Assembly: GCA_963783855.1 (NCBI GenBank)
Contig: CAWAPE010000003.1
Span: 1-64,000, forward strand
DNA: 64,000 bases
Origin: JAKAGZ01 sp963783855
GTDB taxonomy: Bacteria > Bacteroidota > Ignavibacteria > Ignavibacteriales > Ignavibacteriaceae
Direction of reading: 5' to 3'
Both the position numbers and the translations under genes were made by a program. Below, in pieces: positions 7,242-15,772 of this stretch. The notes beneath the pieces are model-generated. The model saw only the letters and a list, made by a program, of their open reading frames with translations. It did not search any database and had not been told where the DNA came from. Positions within the stretch are counted from its first letter, which is position 1; each line of letters opens with the position of its first letter.

Positions 7242-9350
7242 ATGCTATTTCTTAATCCCGCTGTTTTATTAGGATTGTTTGCGGCATCGATACCCGTTTT
7301 AATTCATATGCTGAATCTCAGAAAATTAAGACGCATTGATTTCAGCACACTTGCATTCCTTAAAGAACTTCAAAAAAATAAGATCAGGAAGATCAAACTT
7401 AAACAATGGTTATTGCTCGCACTGAGAATTCTTATAATTCTTTTTCTTGTAATGGCGTTTGCCCGCCCTACAATTAAAGGCATAGCAATCGGCGGAACTT
7501 CATCTGCGGCAAAAACTACTGCGGTTTTTGTTCTGGATGATACTTACAGCATGTCTGTTGTTGATGCTAAAGGCTCCCTGTTAAACCAGGCGAAATCAGA
7601 AATTCTTGAATTATTAAAACAAATCCAGGAAGGAGATGATGTAGCTCTTGTTTTAGTCTCTGATAATTCTAAAAAAGAAATAAAAACTACCGGCAATCTC
7701 TCTGATTTTGAAAAACGGGTTGGGGATGTTACTGTTTCATCTTCAAGCGGGATGATTCATAATGCTATAGTTAAAGCGGCAAAAATTCTTGATGAATCTA
7801 AAAATTTTAACAAAGAAATTTACATCCTTTCGGATTTTCAAACAGGCAGACTTTCCGGCAATGAGTCACTTTCTGATCTTGGTCAGATTTTAAATAATAA
7901 AGTAAGGATTTACACTATAGATTATTCCGGAAAAGAAGTTTTCAATTTAGGCATTGATCAGTTTAAGTCTGAAAACCAGATTTTTGAAAAAGGTAAACCG
8001 GTTAATTTTAATGTTACACTTACAAATTATTCAAATCAGCAGGTTAAAAATGCCGTGGTCTCGCTTTATTTGAACGGTGAAAGAAGCAGCCAGCAAAGTG
8101 TAACTATCGGTCCCGGCAATTCCAAAATAATTTCAATACAGGCGGTTCCAAAATCTACCGGCTTTATTGATGCTATTGCTGAAATTGAAGACGATGATAT
8201 TCTTCAGGATAATAAAAGATACCTGAACTTTTATATCCCTGATAAAATTCCGGTAATAATTTTTTCAGAGGATCAACAGGATACAAAATATTTAAAGCTT
8301 GCACTAACTGCCGGCGATGATAAGAGCCTGATAGAAATTACAGAGAAAAATCTAGGCCAGCTTTCTTCTATTGACCTTAATCAGTTTGATGTAGTCCTGA
8401 TAGTCGGCGCAGATAAAATTACAGGAATTGATCGTCTGAAAAATTACATAAACACCGGCGGAAGTTTGTTCCTTATACCCGGTGAAAATACATACGGAGA
8501 AAATTTCAACAATCTTCTCCAAAATCTGAATCTGCCCGGGGTTTCCGGAATTTTCGGGAAAAATAATTCAACAGATAATTCAGTTACATTTGATAAAACA
8601 GAATTCAATCATCCAATTTTTGCTGATATTTTCTCGAACCGGGATAAGAAGAAAATTGAATCGCCTGATTTTTATCATTTCTTTAAAATATCTACACAGG
8701 GGAAAGGAAATAATATTATCTCCTTAATGGATGGATCATCATTTTTAAGTGAATACAGGATAGGTGAGGGCAAGGTTTTGTTAATGAATACGGCTCCGCT
8801 GCTTAGCTGGTCTAATCTTCCACTTAAAGGAATTTTTGTCCCGCTGATAAATAAATCTGTGTTTTATCTTGCATCAAAAGAAAGACAAAATGATGATTAC
8901 ATTGCCGGAATGCCTGTTACAATAAGTCTTGCAAAACAAACTTCTGCTCAAATAAAAATTGAAAATCCTGAAAAGCGAGAGGAATATATAACGCTCAATA
9001 AAGAATTGAGAAATAATTTCATAGGTTACGATAAAACTAATGTTGCCGGAACCTATAAAATATTTTCCGGGAAAAATTTGATTGATGAAATTTCGGTAAA
9101 TACGGATCCGAAAGAATCGGTTACTAAATATTTAAGCGATTCTGATTTTGAACATTACCTTAATAAAATAGATTTTAAGGGAAATCATATTATTATTAAA
9201 AAAGACCAAAACCCGGCTGATATTATTATGCAGTCAAGGTTTGGGTCAGAGCTATGGAAATACTTTATATTAGTTGCTCTAATTCTTGCACTTATTGAAA
9301 TGGCTGTTGCAAGAAATGCTAAGAAAGAATTAATTAGTGTCGAGAAATAG
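7242..9350 (+). CDS. BatA-type membrane protein with vWA domain
   Basis: The N-terminus (FLNPAVLLGLFAASIPVLIHMLNLRKLRRIDFSTLAFL) is the BatA N-terminal membrane domain; a second hydrophobic helix follows (WLLLALRILIILFLVMAFARP). A von Willebrand A-like domain starts near residue 92 (TAVFVLDDTYSM); its metal site is DDTYS in place of the usual DxSxS, so metal binding may be altered. A long extracytoplasmic region with Ig-like and GATase-like beta segments follows, and a single C-terminal helix (YFILVALILALIEMAVA) anchors the end. In Bacteroidota and Ignavibacteria such genes usually travel with moxR, a DUF58 gene, DUF4159 and DUF4175 genes. The last two occur at 15773 and 16592 here, but moxR and DUF58 are absent from the window. 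Function is unproven; envelope stress or complex assembly is suggested for relatives. Confidence 0.85.
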   Translation: MLFLNPAVLLGLFAASIPVLIHMLNLRKLRRIDFSTLAFLKELQKNKIRKIKLKQWLLLALRILIILFLVMAFARPTIKGIAIGGTSSAAKTTAVFVLDDTYSMSVVDAKGSLLNQAKSEILELLKQIQEGDDVALVLVSDNSKKEIKTTGNLSDFEKRVGDVTVSSSSGMIHNAIVKAAKILDESKNFNKEIYILSDFQTGRLSGNESLSDLGQILNNKVRIYTIDYSGKEVFNLGIDQFKSENQIFEKGKPVNFNVTLTNYSNQQVKNAVVSLYLNGERSSQQSVTIGPGNSKIISIQAVPKSTGFIDAIAEIEDDDILQDNKRYLNFYIPDKIPVIIFSEDQQDTKYLKLALTAGDDKSLIEITEKNLGQLSSIDLNQFDVVLIVGADKITGIDRLKNYINTGGSLFLIPGENTYGENFNNLLQNLNLPGVSGIFGKNNSTDNSVTFDKTEFNHPIFADIFSNRDKKKIESPDFYHFFKISTQGKGNNIISLMDGSSFLSEYRIGEGKVLLMNTAPLLSWSNLPLKGIFVPLINKSVFYLASKERQNDDYIAGMPVTISLAKQTSAQIKIENPEKREEYITLNKELRNNFIGYDKTNVAGTYKIFSGKNLIDEISVNTDPKESVTKYLSDSDFEHYLNKIDFKGNHIIIKKDQNPADIIMQSRFGSELWKYFILVALILALIEMAVARNAKKELISVEK

Positions 9351-9443
9351 TTGTCATTTCGAATCCCCGCCTCACGCGGGTTGAGAAATCTGTATACTGG
9401 TCAGAAGATTTCTCCCTCGACAAGTTGAGGATCGAAATGACAA
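9351..9443. repeat. Palindromic repeat (TTGTCATTTCGA type), copy 1
   Basis: Perfect 12-bp terminal inverted repeats, TTGTCATTTCGA at 9351-9362 and TCGAAATGACAA at 9432-9443, with inner arms GAGAAATCT (9383-9391) and AGATTTCTC (9406-9414). It begins immediately after the vWA gene stop. It shares end and inner motifs and length (93 versus 94 bases) with the copy at 16459-16552, so this is a mobile MITE-like family rather than a local hairpin. Confidence 0.8.
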
Positions 9444-9493
9444 TTAGAAAAAAATCTTAAACAAAAAAGGAATTATAGTAACAATTGACAAAG

Positions 9494-10759
9494 ATGATTG
9501 AGGTACCACAGAAAACTGTTGAACAAGCTATGCTTGTTGCATTGAACACAAAAGATATTAACAGGGAATTAGTAGAAGAGCATCTTGCCGAGCTGGAAGA
9601 ACTGGCCCTCACAGCAGGAGCAGAAACAGTATTAAAAATAACTCAGCACCGGGCAACAACGGATTCCGCATACTACATCGGCAAAGGAAAAGCAGAGGAG
9701 ATGAAACAACTCATCGAAATGAATGACATTAATATTGTGATTTTCGACGACGATCTTTCACCGGTGCAGTCAAGAAATCTTCAGAAGATGCTGGACAGGA
9801 AAATTGTTGATAGAAGCGGACTGATACTGGATATTTTTGCATCGCGCGCAAAAACAAAGGAAGCAAAAACACAGGTAGAACTCGCACAGCTTCAGTATAT
9901 GCTGCCGCGACTTACTAGAGCATGGACTCACCTTTCAAAACAATACGGCGGTATCGGAACAAAAGGCCCGGGTGAAACACAGATAGAAACAGACAGGAGA
10001 ATTATTAGAAACAGGATCAGCCTGTTAAAAGATAAACTTGAAAAAATTGAATCGCAGAGAATTACACAAAGTCAGGGAAGGAAAGATTTCATAAAAATTT
10101 CTCTGGTCGGTTATACTAACGCCGGTAAATCTACCTTGTTTAATTTGCTAACAAAAGCAGACGCATTTGCTGAAGATAAATTATTCGCTACACTTGATTC
10201 AACAACCCGCGCTTTTAATCCCGGGACCAATCAGAAAATCTTATTAAGCGATACGGTTGGATTTATTAGAAAATTACCAGCGCACCTTGTCGCATCATTT
10301 AAAAGCACTTTAAATGAAGTAAGAGAAGCGGATATCATTTTGCACGTTATTGATTTCTCACATCCGTACTACGAAGATCATATGCACGTGGTTGAAGAAA
10401 CACTGAAAGGAATGGACTGTGACAAAAAAACACAGGTAAAGGTCTTCAACAAAATTGACCTTGTTAAGGATAAAACAAAAATTGACCTGGCAAGAAACAG
10501 GTATGATAACTCTGTAATTATCTCAGCACAAAGAGGAATAAATATATCGGCGTTAAATGCTGCTCTTATAAAACAAATTGAGCAGGCATTTGTTGAAGAA
10601 GATATTCAGCTGGATATTAAAAATTCAAAAATAGCCGCAGCTATACATTCGATGGCCGAGGTTATCAGTAAAAAATATGACGAAAATCTTGTTCATATTA
10701 CATACCGTACAAACAAGGAAAATTCGGACAAAATTAAGAAGATGATCTCTAAAGTTTAA
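9494..10759 (+). CDS. hflX: GTPase HflX
   Basis: Ribosome-associated GTPase that splits or rescues stalled ribosomes under stress in characterised bacteria. The N-terminal HflX domain includes AYYIGKGKAEEM and the glycine-rich segment GGIGTKGPGETQIETDRR, followed by a coiled-coil helix. The G domain has G1 GYTNAGKSTLF, the switch region LFATLDSTTR, G3 DTVGFIRKLP and G4 NKID. Length near 420 residues is normal. The ATG at 9494 starts MIEVPQKT; an in-frame TTG at 9485 is slightly better placed relative to AAAGGAA at about 9466 and cannot be excluded. It is a single gene between a palindromic repeat and the ammonia-lyase. Confidence 0.94.
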   Translation: MIEVPQKTVEQAMLVALNTKDINRELVEEHLAELEELALTAGAETVLKITQHRATTDSAYYIGKGKAEEMKQLIEMNDINIVIFDDDLSPVQSRNLQKMLDRKIVDRSGLILDIFASRAKTKEAKTQVELAQLQYMLPRLTRAWTHLSKQYGGIGTKGPGETQIETDRRIIRNRISLLKDKLEKIESQRITQSQGRKDFIKISLVGYTNAGKSTLFNLLTKADAFAEDKLFATLDSTTRAFNPGTNQKILLSDTVGFIRKLPAHLVASFKSTLNEVREADIILHVIDFSHPYYEDHMHVVEETLKGMDCDKKTQVKVFNKIDLVKDKTKIDLARNRYDNSVIISAQRGINISALNAALIKQIEQAFVEEDIQLDIKNSKIAAAIHSMAEVISKKYDENLVHITYRTNKENSDKIKKMISKV

Positions 10760-10845
10760 GTTAATCACGCTTATTTCCTTCTTATTTCTCCCACTTATTT
10801 CTTAAATTAGTAAACATCTTTTTATACATGTAAGGGAGAAATCAG

Positions 10846-12369
10846 ATGTCAATAGTATTAAATGGCTCCGGACTAACTGTCGAAAAAGTGGTCAGAATAG
10901 CCCGCCATAACGAAAAAGTAGAACTCAGTCCTGAATCACTTGAAAAAATAAAAGTTTGCCGCAAAATGCTGGAAGAAAAACTCCAGGCAAAAGAAATAAT
11001 GTACGGAACGAACACCGGCATCGGTGAATTTTCAGAAATAGTACTAAATGATGAGCAGGTAAAAGAATTTCAGAAATATCTTATATACAATCATTCGGCT
11101 GGAATCGGTGATCCTGCACCTGTAGAGTATGTACGCGGAGCGATAGCCGGAAGAATAAATGTTCACGCGCATGGTAATTCAGCATGCAGACCTGAAATAA
11201 CTTTAACGCTGGTTGAAATGCTCAATAAGGGAGTAACTCCTTACGTTTGCCAGAAAGGATCGGTAGGCGCTTGCGGCGATCTTGCGCCGATGTCACAGGT
11301 AGCTCTTTTAATGATGGGCGAAGGTGAAGCCTATTATAATGGAGAGAGACTTCCGGGTAAGGTTGCAATGGAAAAAGCGGGAATAAAAATTCCGGGTCTC
11401 CAGGCACGCGACGGACTGGCTGTAATAAACGGATCAAACCTTTTGACAGCAATGGCAGCAATTCAACTTTATGATATGAACAGGCTTTTGAAGCAGGCGG
11501 AAATTGCAGCAGCAATGTCGCTTGAAGCATTAAATGCGAATATGAAACCTTATGATGAACGCCTTCACAAAATGCGTGGATTTGCAGGTGCAATCCGTAG
11601 TGCAAATTCTATAAGTAAGTGCATTGAAGGAAGCGATCTGCAAACTGGTAAATTGAAAAGCAAAGTTCAGGATGCTTACTCCATGCGCTCTACCCCACAG
11701 GTAATAGGTGCCGCACACGACGCGATTGCCTACGCAAAATCACAGGTGGAAATTGAATTAAACGGAGTTGGCGATAACCCGATATTTATTCCTGAAGATA
11801 ATATTACTTTAACTGGAGCGAATTTCCAGGGTACACCAGTCTCATTACCTATGGATAATGTTGGAGCAGCTGTAACAATGATTTCTGTTCTTTCAGAAAG
11901 AAGGCTCAACAGGATGTTAAATCCTGCCTTGAGTGTTGGACTTCCATCGTTCCTTACAAAGGGCGCAGGAATGTTCTCTGGAATGATGCTGAGCCAGTAC
12001 ACAGCAGATTCTTTAATTGTTGAACAGAGAATACTTTCAGCACCCGCTTCTATTCAGTCAATTCCGGCGGCAGCGGACCAGGAGGATTTTGTTTCAATGG
12101 GAATGAATACGTCGATTAAAAACGCGCAGATACTGGATAACGCATACGGCGTACTGGGTATTGAATTTATGGCTGCTGCGCAGGCGCTGGATTTTCGTGA
12201 TCATAAAAACGGTAAAGGAGTGTCTAAAGCAAAAGAGATTGTTCGAAAGCACATAAAGCATCTTGATATAGATCGCCCGCTTTATCCCGATCATACAAAG
12301 ATGAGGGAAGTTGTTAAATCGTGTGAAATACTTGAAGCAGTTGAAAATGAAGTTGGAAGTTTAGGGTAG
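10846..12369 (+). CDS. HAL-family aromatic amino acid ammonia-lyase with Ala-Cys-Gly MIO triad
   Basis: Member of the histidine/phenylalanine ammonia-lyase family, 507 residues, preceded by AGGGAGAA. The family makes the MIO cofactor autocatalytically from Ala-Ser-Gly. Here the triad is Ala142-Cys143-Gly144 (GSVGACGDLAPMSQ). Other active-site blocks are intact: YGTNTGIGEFS (Tyr), NNPIF-type segment GVGDNPIF, QDAYSMRSTPQVIG with the substrate-binding Arg, and ADQEDFVSMG with the Glu used by HAL. The selectivity pair reads Asn-His (YNHSAG), close to the Ser-His of HAL and unlike the Phe-Leu or His-Leu of PAL/TAL. No hutU, hutI or hutG is nearby, so a histidine-degradation role is plausible but not shown; an aminomutase role is the alternative. 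Confidence 0.85.
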   Translation: MSIVLNGSGLTVEKVVRIARHNEKVELSPESLEKIKVCRKMLEEKLQAKEIMYGTNTGIGEFSEIVLNDEQVKEFQKYLIYNHSAGIGDPAPVEYVRGAIAGRINVHAHGNSACRPEITLTLVEMLNKGVTPYVCQKGSVGACGDLAPMSQVALLMMGEGEAYYNGERLPGKVAMEKAGIKIPGLQARDGLAVINGSNLLTAMAAIQLYDMNRLLKQAEIAAAMSLEALNANMKPYDERLHKMRGFAGAIRSANSISKCIEGSDLQTGKLKSKVQDAYSMRSTPQVIGAAHDAIAYAKSQVEIELNGVGDNPIFIPEDNITLTGANFQGTPVSLPMDNVGAAVTMISVLSERRLNRMLNPALSVGLPSFLTKGAGMFSGMMLSQYTADSLIVEQRILSAPASIQSIPAAADQEDFVSMGMNTSIKNAQILDNAYGVLGIEFMAAAQALDFRDHKNGKGVSKAKEIVRKHIKHLDIDRPLYPDHTKMREVVKSCEILEAVENEVGSLG

Positions 12370-12373
12370 GAAA

Positions 12374-12441
12374 TTAACCGCAAAGTCGCTGAGTATATAA
12401 TAAACTTTGCGTCCCAGCCTGCGACAGGCAGGTTAGCGGTG
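12374..12441. repeat. Palindromic intergenic repeat
   Basis: Contains CCGCAAAG ... CTTTGCG inverted arms, then CCTGC-GACA-GGCAGG, and closes with GCGG. It fills the gap between the ammonia-lyase and rmuC genes. It is a different family from the TTGTCATTTCGA repeats. A short related stretch (TTAACCGCAAGG) is seen near 33410. Confidence 0.5.
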
Positions 12442-12470
12442 GAAAAATCTTTAACAATCAGAATTACAAA

Positions 12471-13775
12471 ATGGATATTATTTTTTTAGTGACCGGCTTA
12501 ATTATTGGCGCATTAGCGGCATTTCTTATTGCAAAATTTAAATTTGAAGGAAACTCAGGCAAGGCTGCTGAGAGAAATTCAATTTTAGAAGACGACCTGG
12601 CTAAAACCGAAAAAGAATTAAGTGCCGAAAGAGAAAAAGTAATAAAATTAAATGCGGAAAATTCAGCCTTAAATTCTGATTACAGGAATTTACAGGAAAA
12701 ACTTGCTGAGCAGAAAACTGAAATTGAAGAATTACAACAAAAATTCATAAAAGAATTTGAAAATCTCGCCAATAAAATATTGGCAGAAAAAAGTGAAACT
12801 TTCACAAAACAAAACCGTGAAAATCTTGACCAGATATTAAAGCCTCTCGGAGAAAAAATAAAAGATTTCGAAAAGAAAGTTGAAGATGTTTATGTAACGG
12901 ATTCTAAGGACAGGGCTAAACTTACTGAGCAGATTAAAACTTTGCACGAACTTAACCAGCAAATGAGCAAAGACGCAAATAACCTGACACAGGCTCTGAA
13001 AGGTGAAAGGAAAACACAGGGCAATTGGGGAGAGTTTATTTTGGAAAGCCTGCTTGAAAAATCAGGACTGGCAAAAGACCGCGAGTATTTTCTTCAGGAA
13101 AGCATTACTTCACAGGATGGGAAAAGATATCAACCTGATGTAATTATAAAATTACCTGAGAATAAAAGTGTAATAATTGATTCAAAAGTTTCTCTCGTAG
13201 CATATGAAAAATTCAGTTCTTCCGAAAATGAAAGCGAAAGACTGAGTGCAATAAAAGAACACATCCTGTCTGTAAGAAATCACATTAAAGGTTTAAGTTC
13301 CAAAAATTATCAGAACTTATACAGTATTGAGAGTCTCGATTTTGTGCTAATGTTTTTGCCAATTGAACCGGCATTCAGTTTAGCTTTGCAGAATGAACCA
13401 GGTTTGTTTCAGGAAGCTTTGGACAAAAATGTAGTGATTGTTTCCCCAACTACATTACTTGCAACTCTCCGCACAATAGCCAGTATATGGCGACAGGAAA
13501 ACCAGAATAAAAACGCGCTGGAGATCGCGAGACAAAGCGGTGCACTTTATGATAAGTTTGTCGGGTTTGTGGATGATTTGCAGGCAATCGGTACCAGGAT
13601 TGACCAGACACAAAGCAGCTATAATGACGCGATGAAAAAACTTTCTGAAGGTTCGGGTAATCTTGTAAAACGTGCGGAGAAAATTAGAAAACTTGGTGCA
13701 AAAACTTCCAAATCTCTACCCGGATCTTTGCTGGACAAAGATGAGGATGATGACGAGAACCTGCTGGAAAATTAA
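12471..13775 (+). CDS. rmuC: DNA recombination protein RmuC
   Basis: RmuC-family protein, linked in E. coli to limiting DNA inversion/recombination at short repeats. An N-terminal hydrophobic segment (IIFLVTGLIIGALAAFLIA) is followed by a long coiled coil to about residue 110. The conserved RmuC nuclease-like core starts at about residue 180: GERKTQGNWGEFILESLLEKSGL, YQPDVIIKLPENKSVIIDSKVSLVAYE and VVIVSPTTLLATLRTI. The ID(S)K segment matches the PD-(D/E)xK-like site. The length of 434 residues is usual. A GNAT gene follows after nine bases, so the two are probably cotranscribed. Confidence 0.93.
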   Translation: MDIIFLVTGLIIGALAAFLIAKFKFEGNSGKAAERNSILEDDLAKTEKELSAEREKVIKLNAENSALNSDYRNLQEKLAEQKTEIEELQQKFIKEFENLANKILAEKSETFTKQNRENLDQILKPLGEKIKDFEKKVEDVYVTDSKDRAKLTEQIKTLHELNQQMSKDANNLTQALKGERKTQGNWGEFILESLLEKSGLAKDREYFLQESITSQDGKRYQPDVIIKLPENKSVIIDSKVSLVAYEKFSSSENESERLSAIKEHILSVRNHIKGLSSKNYQNLYSIESLDFVLMFLPIEPAFSLALQNEPGLFQEALDKNVVIVSPTTLLATLRTIASIWRQENQNKNALEIARQSGALYDKFVGFVDDLQAIGTRIDQTQSSYNDAMKKLSEGSGNLVKRAEKIRKLGAKTSKSLPGSLLDKDEDDDENLLEN

Positions 13776-13784
13776 GTCTTCAAA

Positions 13785-14216
13785 ATGACAATAACTGAAC
13801 CACAAACTCCCGAAGAATTTGAAAGGTATTACGATCTCCGCTGGAGAGTACTTCGTGTGCCTTGGAACCAGCCAAAGGGAAGTGAAAAAGATGGAAAAGA
13901 AAAAAATGCAATTCACTTAATGGCGTGCGAAAAAGATAAAATTCCAGTAGGTGTCGGCAGGGTTCATTTCAATTCCCCTGAAGAAGCTCAGGTAAGGTAC
14001 ATGGCAGTTGAGGAAGGTCAGCGTGGAAAAGGAACCGGTGCTATAATTCTTAAAGAACTTGAAAGAAGGGCAGAACAGAAAGGAGCTAAAATTATTGTAC
14101 TTAACGCGCGGGATAATGCGGTTCCTTTTTATGAAAGATACTGTTATAAAATCGTGAAGCAGTCTCATACACTCTTTGGTTCAATTCCACATTTTGAAAT
14201 GAGAAAAGAGCTATAA
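13785..14216 (+). CDS. GNAT family N-acetyltransferase
   Basis: Single-domain acetyl-CoA-dependent acetyltransferase of 143 residues. The substrate-side N-terminus carries YYDLRWRVLRVPW; the acetyl-CoA pyrophosphate loop is GQRGKGTGAIILKELE, matching Q-x-x-G-x-G/A; the C-terminal NARDNAVPFYERYCYKIV is the typical beta-6/alpha-4 region. The DLRWRVLR...P segment resembles ElaA-like/short GNATs. Substrate is unknown. It begins nine bases after rmuC, and its stop overlaps the ATG (14217) that a downstream methyltransferase frame should probably use. Confidence 0.85.
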   Translation: MTITEPQTPEEFERYYDLRWRVLRVPWNQPKGSEKDGKEKNAIHLMACEKDKIPVGVGRVHFNSPEEAQVRYMAVEEGQRGKGTGAIILKELERRAEQKGAKIIVLNARDNAVPFYERYCYKIVKQSHTLFGSIPHFEMRKEL

Positions 14217-14337
14217 ATGTATAAAAAATATTTCGACAGCGAATAAAAAACTCTGGGACAAAAAAACAGCGATCCACGCAGATTCGGATTTTTACGACTT
14301 AAAAGAATTTAAAGAAGGAAAGAGTTCACTAAATTTT

Positions 14338-15015
14338 GTGGAGCTGGAAGCGCTGGGAGATGTAAAAGACAAATCGCTTTTGCATCTTCAATGCCATTTC
14401 GGAATGGATACACTTTCATGGGCACGACTCGGAGCAAAAGTAACAGGCGTGGACTTTTCAGATGAAGCGATAAAACTTGCGAAATCACTGAACACCGATC
14501 TGAAACTTGACGCCGAGTTTATCCCCTCAAATGTTTACGACCTGAGAGAAAACCTTGATGAAAAATTTGATATCGTTTTTACTTCCTACGGTACAATAGG
14601 CTGGCTGCCGGATCTGGATAAATGGGCGGAGATAATCTCCCATTTCCTCAAACCGGGCGGAGTATTTTTTATTGCCGAGTTTCACCCCGTAATATGGATG
14701 TTTGATGATGAGATTAAGAATTTAAAGTATTCTTATTTTAATTCCGGTGAACCGATTGCAGAAACAAATGAAGGAACTTACACCGACAGAAAAGCCGATA
14801 TTAAAATGACAGAGTACGGCTGGAATCACTCACTGGATGAAGTTTTTAATTCTCTGAAGAATAATGGTTTAAAAATTGAAAGCTTTAACGAATATCCTTT
14901 CTCTTTTTATAATTGCTTCCCGGAAATGGTTAAAGGAGAAGATAATTTCTGGAGAATAAAGGAATTTGAGAAAATTTTGCCATTGATGTATTCGATTAAA
15001 GCAATAAAATCTTAG
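14338..15015 (+). CDS. Class I SAM-dependent methyltransferase, N-terminus out of frame
   Basis: Motif I is LLHLQCHFGMDTLSWARLGAKVTGVDFS, followed by FDIVFTSYGTIGWLPDLDKW (post-I/motif II) and FLKPGGVFFIAEFHP (motif III). This is the small QCHFG-type methyltransferase group. The only standard in-frame start is GTG at 14338, which would remove about 40 family residues. The same frame is open back to 14203 and encodes them (TANKKLWDKKTAIHADSDFY). An ATG at 14217, right after the GNAT stop, is one frame off. One base too many in the A6 run at 14223-14228 would restore MYK-NISTANKK. So the intact gene probably spans 14217-15015. Substrate is unknown. Confidence 0.8.
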   Translation: MELEALGDVKDKSLLHLQCHFGMDTLSWARLGAKVTGVDFSDEAIKLAKSLNTDLKLDAEFIPSNVYDLRENLDEKFDIVFTSYGTIGWLPDLDKWAEIISHFLKPGGVFFIAEFHPVIWMFDDEIKNLKYSYFNSGEPIAETNEGTYTDRKADIKMTEYGWNHSLDEVFNSLKNNGLKIESFNEYPFSFYNCFPEMVKGEDNFWRIKEFEKILPLMYSIKAIKS

Positions 15016-15021
15016 TGAAAA

Positions 15022-15489
15022 TTAACTCCCCATCTTTAAAATCTCATCCCATTCTTTCTTTTCGACAGGCATAACTGAAAGACGATTTCCTCTCTGGACA
15101 AGCCTCATTTTTTGCAGCTTTGGATTTTCTTTTATTTCAGCAAGCGGCACAGGTTTTTTAAATTTCTTTACTAATTTAATATCAACCATCATCCACGTAG
15201 GCTTTGCCGGATCTGCTTTCGGATCGAAGTGTTTATCGTCCGGATCAAACTGTGTGTGGTCAGGATAACCTTCTTTTACAACCTCGCAATAACCTACAAC
15301 GGCAGTCGGATCGGTGTTGCTGTGGTAATATAAAACCCCATCGCCCTTTTCCATTTCATCGCGCATAAAATTTCTTGCCTGGTAGTTTCTCACTCCGTCC
15401 CAATGCGTGGTCTTTTTTTTGCTTTTTGCCAGGTCATCAATTGAAAATGCATCCGGTTCTGATTTTACAAGCCAGTATTTTTTAGCCAT
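15022..15489 (-). CDS. EVE domain-containing protein
   Basis: A 155-residue, single-domain protein of the EVE (PUA-like) superfamily, opening with AKKYWLVKSEPDAFSIDDLAKS and followed by HWDGVRNYQARNFMRDEMEKGDGVLYYHS, the most conserved family block. It corresponds in full length to the bacterial homologues of human THYN1. EVE proteins bind modified bases in nucleic acids; in bacteria some are tied to restriction of modified DNA and others are housekeeping. No restriction genes are nearby, so a general role is more likely. It is convergent with the methyltransferase, with only six bases between stops. Confidence 0.9.
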   Translation of the reverse strand: MAKKYWLVKSEPDAFSIDDLAKSKKKTTHWDGVRNYQARNFMRDEMEKGDGVLYYHSNTDPTAVVGYCEVVKEGYPDHTQFDPDDKHFDPKADPAKPTWMMVDIKLVKKFKKPVPLAEIKENPKLQKMRLVQRGNRLSVMPVEKKEWDEILKMGS

Positions 15490-15563
15490 CTTATTCCCAT
15501 AATTTATTTTTTCTAAAATAAAGAGAATATATCTTTATTTCTAATTATCGAAGAAAAATCTGA

Positions 15564-15686
15564 TGTCCTGATTTGACAATTTGTCATCCTCCGCAATGCG
15601 GGATTTCGGGATCGATTGATTTTAACGATTCTGAAATGAATTCAGAATGACAACAATTTTAGTTCATATAGTGTGAAATCAGGACA
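15564..15686. repeat. Nested palindromic repeat (TGTCCTGATTT type)
   Basis: Outer arms TGTCCTGATTT (15564-15574) and AAATCAGGACA (15676-15686) are an exact 11-bp inversion. Inside them TTGTCATCCT (15581-15590) is inverted with AGAATGACAA (to 15653). The right end is matched by the remnant at 441-474. It occupies most of the gap before the DUF4159 gene. Confidence 0.7.
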
Positions 15687-15772
15687 CACTTAGAAATTGA
15701 CATATTACCCTTCCTAATTAAATTGATATTCAAACCACTCAATGATATATTGATTCAAAAATTAATCGGATT

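Noticed and set aside
11222..11605. A 127-codon minus-strand frame inside the ammonia-lyase gene
   Set aside because: It lies wholly within a well-supported gene, lacks a ribosome site, and its product resembles no protein family.
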